Source: Dipylidium caninum
Taxonomy: Eukaryota > Platyhelminthes > Cestoda > Cyclophyllidea > Dipylidiidae
Assembly: GCA_017562135.1 (NCBI GenBank)
Contig: QEYB01000951.1
Location: 1-30,419 of the forward strand
Length of the DNA: 30,419 bases
Direction: 5' to 3'
Shown: one piece after another, positions 20,772-30,419 of the stretch
How positions within the stretch are numbered: the stretch's first letter is position 1
Layout: every line of letters starts with the position of its first letter
The notes under the pieces: generated by a model
Database searches by the model: none
What the model saw: only the letters and a program-made list of their open reading frames with translations
What the model was told of the DNA's origin: nothing
Program-made: the position numbers and the translations under genes

Positions 20772-22490
20772 AACGAGAAGTCTCAAGAAACCACTTCAGC
20801 GCCCTCGTAAAACACCCCAAGTGCCTTCGTGGCATCGCTCGAGCTCAGCCTGACTTTTGCCTGCCTGTTTCTCCTTGGTCACGTGGATTAACCTGCAGGC
20901 CACTTGCCTCTCCGTGATAATTTGTCGGCCAGAACCGAACCTCAACACCCATTCCAAACACAATCGTCCGCCTCACCTCATGACAAAGTGCCGAGTCCTA
21001 CTCTCCTCTCTTTCCCCTCCTTCCCTCCTCGCCCCTCCTCGCCTCCCCCCACGAGGTCACGCACATACTCCACCGACCGGACTCGCCACTAACGTCTGTC
21101 CACTTGCGCTTCATCCACCGTCTGCTAGTTAGGAACACAGAGAAGCAGTGAGAAGGCTAACAAGGAACAGGAGGAAGCTTACACACGCCACAACGCGTTT
21201 GTCTACGGCCTTCATCAAAAAGTATATATTTTTGTCGGGTGATAACAGGCGAAACGGAGAAGGTAGGCACGGTATGCCACTCTCCACACTGCACACAAAT
21301 TATCGCTGTCCCGAAGAATCGTCACGGTGTTTGGACTTCACCTCGGAGCGGAAACTGCTTCACACGGTTGATGCGGAGGACGTCGTTGTGCTGTACCTTC
21401 GCGCCGACGAGGATGCGTGAGAGTGGCGATAACGAAGGCGTTCTTCTCCGTGTGAGCGCTTCCCTTAAGCTCTTGCGGGGATGCAGAAGAAATTCTCTGG
21501 TTAGAGGCGACACGATGCGAGGAGCGAAGCAGGGGCGAGGCATGCAAGTGGGGAGGGGTAGAGTAACCTACTGAGGGGGACCCGAAACGGAGTAACTGCG
21601 TGTGAAGCTTCAAAATTTTTTTTATCCTCGACGGAGCATTGGAATTCCATTTCTGACGGCGACACCTCATGACAATGGAAGTCCACGAGACGATGGTATC
21701 GTCGCCTCGCCACACTTCGTTTGAAGTAAGGCCAAATGATGGACAATGGGCGCCTTTTTAAAGCCAAGTTTTGGACGAGGTGGGCGATGTTCTCGGTGAT
21801 CGCGTCAGGTGCGGATGTCGTAAGTAGTGCGTAAACGCTGGACAGGGTGGGTGGTGGGTGGCGGCTTGTGAAGATTGCCAAAAGGGCGCTGGAAAAGGAC
21901 GAGTGACGAGGAAGACGAGGAGGCGCGGGAGGGGAGGTGATTTAGACGGAGGGTATGGTGGCTGGGCATGGCTGGCGGGAGGCGGGGCGCGGGGGGTCGG
22001 GAAGGCGGTTTTCTAGGAACATTTCGAGCAGACGACACGAGCTTGCCAGATGTTTGGTAACCTCCGGAGAAAGGGACGTCCATTTTACTGTAACTTCATC
22101 GGCTGGGATGGATCGAAGGCCACTGCGAAAGATGCGCGCATTAACAGAGTCAACTGTTGTCTTTTAAGACAGCTTATTTAACATGATGGAGGGAGGAGGC
22201 GGTGTCACCTGACTAGCATGCTTTCCGTGTGCTGGAGGTAGCGCACGCTGTGGTAGGGAAAATCCATTCTCTTTGCTTCTACTCGCCCCTCTGCCGATGA
22301 CATCAAATGCTGAAGTGCTTGGAGGTGGAGGGAGGAGCAGGTTGACGCCGTCGTGTGTGCCCTCCCTTTGCCTCTCAAGACTGCCGGCGAATAAGCTTTT
22401 GAGAGGCAGGTAACGATGATGTCGAAACTGCATGGATAGCAACTTCTGCTCTTTCCTTTGTTCAAGTCAGTGGTGCAGACGAGCCTCTAT
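20395..22490 (-). repeat. Right arm of the older palindrome
   Basis: This is the mirror of 16205-18225. Going leftward from 22490 it carries the ggctcgtctgca block, the aaaagacaacagttga motif, ggacgtcc and ggttacc, the A module (about 21830-21615), the B module (21460-21245) and module C (20790-20400), all on the minus strand. G-rich sequence at 21845-22010 replaces the trinucleotide tract of the left arm. Confidence 0.75.
21245..21830 (-). pseudogene. A and B exon-like modules, palindrome right-arm copy
   Basis: On the minus strand the A module follows a plausible acceptor (caccctgtccagcg) and reads APDAITENIAHLVQ and later SEMEFQCSVED. A different minus frame reads WRGDDTIVSWTS, so at least one frame shift lies inside A. 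The B module starts with TEKNAFVIATL, and its VLRINRVKQ motif follows after a further shift. It is convergent with the copy at 17168-17720, about 3.5 kb away. The two-exon order is kept but the protein is not. Confidence 0.45.
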
Positions 22491-22774
22491 TCGCCAGTAA
22501 TAACTGTGGATCTCGTCGAAAGTTTGGTACTGACCCTCAACAGCCCCCGTGAATCTGCCGACAAGTGCTGACAATGACGATGTGTTTGTGTTTGCCTCAA
22601 AACGGCAAAGATTACGATATTTATGGAGGTAAGTCACTAGCGATGCGCCGCCAATGAGTGGCCGACCTTTACGGTAAGCCATCAAACTACTCCATCCTCT
22701 CCGCTTTTATGTCGGCCTCCCCGCTTTCATTGTCTTAACTCAGAAATTCTTTTAACTCTCCCAGAGACTTAGAG

Positions 22775-23010
22775 GGAAGCCTCCAGAGAAAGAAAGTCTT
22801 CGTCATCGCCAACCTCGGCATCCTCGTCGACGTTGAATAGCTGCGGTAAAACGACGTGCTGCGAATCTACCAGTTTGAGACACCTTCAAACCGAGGTTAT
22901 GGCCAAAACGCTGGAGGATTCTTCAGACATCAGTGGAAGATTTGAGTGCTGTGTGGGTGGAAAGTGGCATTTCGTGCCCATCTCCTCCGTTTCACCGTGT
23001 TTGCCGCGTA
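22775..23010 (+). pseudogene. Solo B exon-like module
   Basis: The sequence resembles other B copies: KKVFVIANLGILVDV, then an in-frame stop (TAG at about 22838-22840), then a recognisable VLRIY motif and a tail similar to 17620-17700 and 9590-9655. It ends with the same cctccgtttc block. The stop and the absence of an A module mark it as a relic. It lies just outside the right arm of the older palindrome, on the opposite strand to the B copy inside that arm. Confidence 0.5.
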
Positions 23011-23847
23011 CAACATAAGAGATAAAATACAGCCTGAACAGAAAGCACATGAGAAGTTTACGTCCCGCTCATCCCCATCCTAGCTCTTCCTGTTCTACTT
23101 TTCCTTCTTCTTCATCTTAACTGAAAGGCAGTGGATGGGTGCAGGCGGGGGCACAGACATAGTAGAATCGTATTGGTGTGGTGGACTTTTTAGTGGAGGA
23201 GAGTAGAATCCGAGTGGACAGAGGTGTAGCGGGAAAAGTGTGTACAGTGGGCGTCGAGGTTTCTTTTCGACAGAGAACCTGTCAAGGCGAGCCAGAAAGT
23301 GGCCTGCAGGTTGACCAACCTGACCACCTGAGAAGCCTGTTAGTGGCAGGCAGGAAGGCAGGCAAAAGTGTCTGCCGCCATCCTCCTTGCAAAGCGCCAC
23401 ACTTCAACACTTGGTGGGTCAAGCAAAGCCTCGAAGGCAGTTGAAGATGTTGTCGGAGGAACACTGAGTAGTTTCATGAGGTTTCGCCTTGTTTTCCGGG
23501 TTCTATGGCCTTGGGTGGAATGTCGCGTTTGTTTGTAGGTTCAAGCGGAATAGAAGTAAGTTCTGCTGAACCAATTGGTGTAGATGTTAATTTCCGGTCG
23601 CTAGTTCCAGTCGAGACTCGACGGCACGGAGTTTGGTGTCTCGAAGATAACATTTTGCTCAGACTTCAAGCACATGACGCGATTTCATTGTGTCCCGCTC
23701 CTGCCTCGACTGCCCTAGCGATCATCTTCCCAGTTCAGTTTCAGTTGCAGTTCAGTTCTCAGTTTTCCAAGGCGGGAGTTAGTGTTGAACAGAAACAGTC
23801 TTCGTTAATGGACACTGGAATGGTTTCGATCTATGACGGATTTAGAT
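23011..23847. other. Unique stretch without a supported gene
   Basis: I see no match elsewhere. A plus-strand frame of 144 codons (23505-23939) runs into the arm repeat at its end, and a minus-strand frame of 101 codons (23400-23095) is proline- and lysine-rich. Neither has recognisable motifs, and both lie within chance expectation. Confidence 0.4.
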
Positions 23848-26800
23848 TAAGTTGGTCCCAAACGATGTTTAGTGATATCGCGCTCCTTCCGTGTTCGTAT
23901 ACACTGAAAAACCATCGACAATACCCAGGTCTTATCTGAATGCAGGGGGGCGCATTGCAGGGATGAATATATGCGAATCAATGCTTCCTGACCATTGAAT
24001 GAAACTGCGCAATTTCAATAATAACAACCTGCAGGCCGTGTTATAAACGGACTATCAGAAACGACAGCGTTGTTAAACAGGGGCTGTAGCAGAAGTGAGC
24101 ACCGTGATCAATCGATATTGCAGCATGACACTGACCACATCTCAAATTGCATGGTGGACTTTTCAAAAAATGTCAATGATTTCTCTAGCTTGTCATAATT
24201 TTGACTGGCTCATGAGTATTGAGCACGAATTATGATGTACAGTGCGTCTATTTGATTCCCTTAGGATAAAGGGCAGAGGATCCTGCCAAGTGAACGGGAA
24301 GACAGTTGGTTGCGCAGACTCTCCGCCATTCGACCGCCTCGCCTCTGTTTACGCTGGCCACATTGCGAGAGAGCTCTGATGCTGTGTTCGGCGAGAGGAA
24401 ACGAGCAGCTTCGGCCAAGGAAAGGAAGTTCACACTCTTGGTCAGTTAAATGCATTCCTGTCGCCACTTTCTGTTTACTCTTGCGGTCTGTAGTGAGGTC
24501 GCGTTAACAATGGGTGTTTCATTCCCCACCCAAGCAAAAACCGGTCTTCATGGCATTAGTCATTTTGTATGGGCTTTTGCCGTGCGCGGGGCAGTGACCC
24601 GGCACAGATGTCATGCATTGAATGAAAGTTCTGACAGGTGTGGCGTCTAATGGTTGACAGCGCGTTAATGGGCAGCTCACATCGCCAGTCGTTGACTACC
24701 AAGGCGGCTGTTCGGAGGTCCGTGAGACGACTGGAGGACGGAGAAGTGGCAAATAGTAGAGTGGAGGAGGCACTTGATGAACGCAGGCACGAGAATATGA
24801 AGAAGAAAGGTTTTTCTCGATTAAATGGCCAACCTCAACGTTTTCAGGCATGTCAATGATGAACACTGTTGTCAATGGTGGAATCATGCGCTTTGTTGGC
24901 ATGCGGACATTTCAGCTACCCGAATTGCGACAGGAGCTGCGTGATGCCAGTGAAGTTCAAAACGCAGGCAAAATACACCAGACGATTTGATGCGACTTCC
25001 AGCGGTTGTCGTGGTGCGATAGGCCATTAGACGCGGAACTGTACGAAAAGCCGCGAGTCGCATTGCCTTACAAATGACCAGTCACAAGCACCTTTTCAGC
25101 TTCACTTGAACACGGAATGCGTCTATCGGCGCTGAATTGGCTTTATTTCCTCTCTCTGTGGCTCGCAGGGACGCGTGCGTGTGGGTGCGGGGCCGATCGG
25201 GTGTTGTGGAGTGGGCTCGTGTGTTATTACCTCTTGGATTCCGCGTCGATTGCCTGCCGTGGCGCGTCCGGGCCCTAAGCTGGTGCAGCGCTTTGAGCAC
25301 ACTACAAGGGCATTTAGTGCAAAAGACGGAACAGCAAGTGCTCAACGAATGTAGAAGGCCTATTGGCAAGCGCTCCTGGTTGCAAATGACTGGTAGAGAG
25401 GATACTGTTTGATTGTACATATCGAAATCAACGCAATCGATACTAGAATAAGGGAACCTCTAAATCGCGCATGCGGTTGAGCTGGTGAGGGCGTCAAGTG
25501 GGAATTCAAGAGGGACGAGTGAGGAACTACGAAATACCCAAGCGGGGTCGACTTTGGATCGGGACACCGAATCGAAATAAATCTGGCCTTTCACTTGACC
25601 GCTGTCATCTTCCTACAATTCAACAGAGCATTCAATCGTAGCAAGCAGCCAAAACTTAGTAGTCACGTAGAATGTAAGCACTACTTCACTCGGCCGTGGC
25701 CGCTGGCATCCGGGCTTGGCCGCTAGCTCATGCGGATCGAGGCAACAATATCGAGCACAGACACCAGGCATTGTGCAATTGTCGGACAAGCGAATGCACA
25801 GAAGCGCGGCACACAACGCGGTGTGGCACGCACTCAAAACAAACAAGCGTACATAGCAGAAATGCACACCTCGAAATCGAGAATTCCTGCGGTGAATACT
25901 GTGTTCTGGTGGCAGAAGTGCCAACCCACGCGTGCTGTACCGGTATGGTTCTAATGCGTGTAATCCATGCAAGATCGAGACCGTGGGGACACGAAGTAAC
26001 GTAGTTCCAGAGCTGCACATCCCATCGAGAGGGAGCACGGAGGGCTACGCTACCACGAGAAGCACCGGCGGGTGGCACTTCCACGGCCCAGTGCAAGCGG
26101 CCCATTGTTCTCGCGCAGCCGTGGGTGTGAGAGTGGATAGCGTGAGAAGGTGGTGTAAGGTTTGCGCGCGAAGCAAAACTGGTCACGCGGAGACGGACAG
26201 CTCTCGTGGGCCTGGGTGGGTGGTTTTGCAGAACAGTCATTGGTGGCACTGTTTAGCGGTGCGACATAAGTCTCTATCCAAAACCAGTAGAAGAGAAGAG
26301 CTACGAAGTGGTAGTGGCCATCGTAGAGGAAGATGGTCAGGTGGAGTTGAGATTGTGGAGTGGCATCAAAGGGCAACTTGTGCCAGATTTCACACGTGCC
26401 GCAGCCACTTGCGGATAGGGCAAAGCAAAGGGTGATGGAAAGGCGAAGAGGGAGGCAAGGACAAAAGGTGCTATCGCCACTTCGGTGACAATGCTCGAAT
26501 ATTTGTCCAGTCGTGAAGATCTGTGTCTGGATGATAGCTGGACGGCGGGATGGGAGGCGGGTATGGGACAAATGGTTGTGCGCAAATGGGTAGGGATGAG
26601 CACGATGTGATTGAGTAGGAAAATTCCACAGAGGCAGTTCAGTTGTGGTAACCTTTGAGAAAAAGATCGAGGTTTGTCTGCATCTCCATTTGCCAATATT
26701 ATCGACACGTCTTGCTTGCGAGAGGCCACATTCCAATTTCCCCAATGCATCGAGATCAGGTCAGACAGTACGTCAGTTATTTCTCAGTGAGGAGTAAATA

Positions 26801-27455
26801 GTTGACGGTTTGAACGAGCCCTGCTGCTTGGCGTGTTGTTCGAGGAAGTCGTGTACGTATAGAATTATATCATTTAAATAACCTCGGCCTACAGTGAATA
26901 GTAAATGGTGATCCCTGGGGGCACTTTTGGATGCGTCCTATCCGCCATCGAGAGCAAAACTTTATAACCTTTCCTAAGCCTGTGACTCTGGGTCAAATCA
27001 TTCATTTGCCGCACTTAAATACCGATTGTTTCAGGGCGCTGATAGACTCACTGATATCGCGCCTTTCCTCATCGACGCGTGGTTGCACTTCCAGAACACT
27101 CATCAACAACTTAAGGCCTCAAATCCATTTAAGAGGTGGCACTGTCAAAATGAATGATGCGAGATCAATCGTAACAGTACCCATTGGCAGCGAACTCCGG
27201 CATTTAAAAATGATATTCCGCGAAGCCACTGTTCAAATAATGAATCGCGATCCAAGCAGCAGAGAGAGTGAACACCGAGGCACAATCGATTGATGCGGTG
27301 ACACTCGGAACCAGAACGTCGAATTGAGAGGTTGCTTTTGGGATGTCATCGTTCGCGTCACTTGGTCATTGATTTGATGTGAATGAACATGGTATGAGCA
27401 TCATGATATCAGTACATAGTCTCGCCTCAGGGACCGAAAACGGCGAAGAACGCGG
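23848..27455 (+). repeat. Long arm repeat, copy 3 (left-arm orientation, many extra bases)
   Basis: The order of motifs is the same as in 6098-9006, from the outer edge (ccaaacgatgtttagtgatatcgcg) to the inner boundary (ctcagggaccgaaaacggcg). However, this copy takes about 3607 bp where the left arm takes 2909. The surplus is not one insertion: it is single extra bases every few positions throughout. Frames in this part are therefore meaningless. Confidence 0.9.
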
Positions 27456-30338
27456 CGTCGAAGGCGCGGGTCCACCAGACCGTCAATGCGCCCACCTCGT
27501 CCATCACAGTGGCTATAAGGCGTTGTGCAACAAATTGGCCTTATCTTTCAATTGAGATTGGGGCGGTGTCGACGACACCGCAATCGTCGTTGTGGAGTAT
27601 CGGGATTGTCAAGGGGGCTCGCAGTCAAAAATGCGAATTTCGAATGGCTGTTGTAGAGGGACGTAATTTGAGCTGGCCACACGCTGTGCGATTGACTCGG
27701 GTCCTCTCGCAAGCATGTTGACCATCCTCTCAAGCGTTGCCATGCCGCTGCGCTCTGCGTCGCCTCTACTGAGACATCTTACCAAAAACCTCGCACCTTT
27801 CCACCTTCAATTCTCCGCCCTTTGTGATCGTCTGTTTCTGCTTGCCGGATACGAAAGATACCAGCAGCTCGCGTGGAAAGGAGTGACGTATCACGAAATT
27901 TTTCACCGGCTCTTCTCACCATTGCTGGCAAAGATGTAAAGCAACCGTCCAGCGGAGAAGAACGCCTTTCGTCATCAGTGACACGTCTTCATCCTCGTCG
28001 AGCAAAGGTGCAGTTCCAACCAATGTGGCTTGCGCAGGTCAACCGGGTGAAGCAGCTTGCAGACGCCCGAGTGAGGTCACACAACGGTGAAGGTTCCTCA
28101 TGACTTCTGAGAAAGTGCGTGCACTGGCGGATAAGTGGCATAACGTGCTATCTTCCTCCGTTTTCGCCTGTACCAGGCTTAAAATTATATACAGATTTCG
28201 GACTGAGAGAGATTGACATTGCTTCAAGTCAGCATTGAAGAGAGTCATAAGCAGTCCGCTGCATCCTCACCTGCCTCAACAACACTTCCATGCCGAAGCA
28301 GTCATGACAGGCAAGACGAGAAACAGACGGCGCCGTCGACCCGTCCTTCTGCTCCGCCCTTTGCCGCCTCAACGTGGTGGGTCGGCGAAATGGGCAGAGG
28401 GGAGGAGGCAAGGTGGAGAGGAGCGGTTTGTGAGCATGGACTTCCCCAACAAAGTACCAGCTCATTACGGAGCACTGCGAATGCGCCACTACAACGCGGG
28501 CACTCGGTCTGTCTACCACGCCGCTCTCAGCTCAAAACTCTCACTACGATCCTTCTTCCGCCCTTGTCTCGCTACCTACCGGGCAGTGCTCAAATAGCGA
28601 GGAGGAGTGTGTTTAGGAAGGCAAAACTCCCGGCTGTCAGACCGTCGTTTGCATGGGAAGGCGAAGCATCCCACAAGTCACATCGTGATGGTGGCGGTGA
28701 GTCAGCTAGGGCCACTCGCCGTTCGCGTCCCACACACCTCCCAACACTGGTAAGGTTGGCTTATTTTTCTGCTTTCTAGGCGCGCGTGCAATACAACGCC
28801 GATTTTGCGAGGTTGTTTCTGGCCTGAGGAATGTTCAAGAACGCGCGCTTCAGCGCTGCGTAAACACCCCAATGCACGTTTTCGGGTGCCATCGCGTCGA
28901 GCTAGCCCTGACATTTACCTGCCTGTTTGCTCACTTTGGTACGTGGATTAACCCTGCAGGCCCCTTGCCTCTGGCCGTGAATAAATTGTGTACGCCAGGG
29001 AACCGGAACCGTCAACAACCATGTCAACACACTCCTGCCTCATCTCATGCAAAGCCGAAGTTCTACTCTCCTCTCCTCTCCGGCCGCTCCGGAAGTAGCA
29101 GGCTCCGTTCCCTCGCCTCGGCTCCTCGCCGCACCCCCAGCCACAGTACTTCCATACCACCACTGGCTCTGCTTGCACTATACGTCGTCGTGGGCATCAT
29201 GGGGCGCTCATTACGTCTAAACTGCATTGTGCTAGTTAGGAACAAAAAGAGTTGAGGCAGTAGAGGAACGAAAGGAAAGGGAGGAGGCGTAACACGCCAC
29301 ACGGCGTTTTGTCTATGGCCTTCAATACCAAAAATGGATATATAGTTTTTTGCCGCGATAATACAGGCGAAACGGAGAAGGTAGGGCATCGTATGCCAGC
29401 TGGGCCTCCCCCACTGGTGCGGGCACAATTTTATCGCTGTCCCCGAAAGAAATTTCGGTCACGTTTGTTTTGGGGACTCTCACCTCGGCCGTGAACCTGC
29501 GCTTCACACGTTGATGGCGATGGAGGACTGGTCGTGTGTGCTGGCGGGCAGGACCCTTCGGGCTCAGTGGGTGAGGCGTTGGCGAAGTAAGAGGAATGCT
29601 GAGCGAGTGGCGATAACGAAAGGCGTTCTTCTCGTGTGCCTTCCCCTTAACTCTTGGCGGGGATGCAGAAGGGAAGACTTTGAAGCCTCAGGTCAAGGTT
29701 AATCTCAAACTAACTGCCACTGGTCCTGACTGGGCAGAAGGTCGATTCTAGTTGAAAAAACCCCTTGCTTCCTGTCTGGTCATTGCCTTAACGTACGTCC
29801 GCGCACTACGCGGTCACAACATCCCTCCTGAGTGTGGCTGGTTGCAAGATCCTGTGTGGTGCACTTTGAGATTAAAGACGTTGGTGGAGTTGCGCTTTCG
29901 TGTCAGCGACTTTGCATGCAGGCAAATGTGTTTGAACTACGGGTCGGGTAAAGTGCAATTGGCCCTCGAAGGGCAGGTGTGGCGAACGAAGAGGCACCAG
30001 TCCAAGGCGGGCCTTTTTGGGGCCAAAAAAGAAAAAAAAAACCTGGTGTTGTGTTTAAGGAGGTGTTGGCCGAAGCGGAGCTTCATGGACGCTACCCGAC
30101 CTCTGGGGGTAATTGCGATGCCACATGGCACTTTCCAGGGCCTCTCGTTCATTCCCGATTCTCTAAGTCGGAAGTTGTGCCTGGTCAAGTGTCTCTACTG
30201 AGTAGAGAAATGAATTTCCCATTGATCTGTCGACTACTGACATGACATGCCTTTAGACTTTCACATTTCACGGCTATAGCTTGGTTAAGCAGTGCAGTAA
30301 GACATGTTGGAGAGAGTTGCGGTGATGTATAACAAGAC
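27456..30338. repeat. Core repeat, copy 3 (many extra bases)
   Basis: This matches 9007-11464 from end to end, including A and B modules (about 27456-27690 and 27940-28190), the two shared segments (28208-28800 and about 28815-29680), an inverted B module (about 29640-29330) and the tail. It is about 2883 bp against 2458 bp, with scattered extra bases. One local block, 30012-30042, adds a t-run, a g-run and long a-runs that copy 2 lacks. Confidence 0.88.
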
Positions 30339-30419
30339 GCCTGGCGGTCTTCGCCCGTTTTTTCGGGTCTCCGCTCCCCTGCTTGAGGGAGACTTTGGTA
30401 AGCCTTGCTGGACGGATGA
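30339..30419 (-). repeat. Start of a further right arm
   Basis: The sequence after 30339 resembles the inner edge of the right arm at 11465-11510 (cttcgccgttttttcgg, then cttgagggagacttt), with extra bases. The last 25 bases (from about 30395) no longer match, which may be low-quality sequence at the contig end or a real breakpoint. Confidence 0.6.

Noticed and set aside
28213..28779. 188-codon plus-strand frame in the last core copy
   Set aside because: It exists only in sequence with abundant extra bases; the cleaner copy at 9686-10200 does not hold it.
1..30419. CRISPR arrays, tRNA or rRNA genes, bacterial operons, and transposase or reverse-transcriptase domains
   Set aside because: None seen on either strand; no evenly spaced short repeats and no catalytic motifs of known mobile-element proteins.

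Overview
The window looks like eukaryotic, probably animal, non-genic DNA. There is no prokaryote-style gene packing, no rRNA or tRNA that I can recognise, and base composition is balanced. The open frames are mostly the short overlapping kind expected by chance, and the best coding evidence is a two-exon structure with a good GT-AG intron. I considered a flatworm such as a tapeworm, but nothing in the sequence proves the species. No known protein family could be named with confidence.

Most of the window is built from two related repeat systems. The first is a long inverted repeat: a left arm (6098-9006), a core (9007-11464) and an inverted right arm (11465-14125). A further right arm opens the window (1-2752), and a further left arm plus core closes it (23848-30419). 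The second is an older, more diverged palindrome with arms at about 16205-18225 and 20395-22490. The core of the first system looks like an internally deleted derivative of this palindrome: segments matching 17195-17745, 19543-20076 and 20772-21490 are joined end to end in 9007-10905.

The shared, gene-like content is a pair of exon-like modules, called A and B here, found in eight places on both strands. The copy at 18563-19007 is the best preserved, with an intact frame across a 94-nt intron; the others are frame-broken or lack splice sites. A third module (C) forms an inverted pair at 17862-18225 and 20400-20790. The remaining stretches (2753-5604, 14126-16204, 23011-23847) show no repeat and no gene I can support beyond one possible internal exon at 14711-14915.

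The copy at 23848-30419 is about 20% longer than its counterpart, with extra single bases spread evenly through it. That is the pattern of unpolished long-read sequence at a contig end. Any claim about copy number, tandem arrangement or frame in that part must wait for raw-read checking. I found no convincing new biological system; the real interest lies in the nested inverted repeats and the A/B module family.
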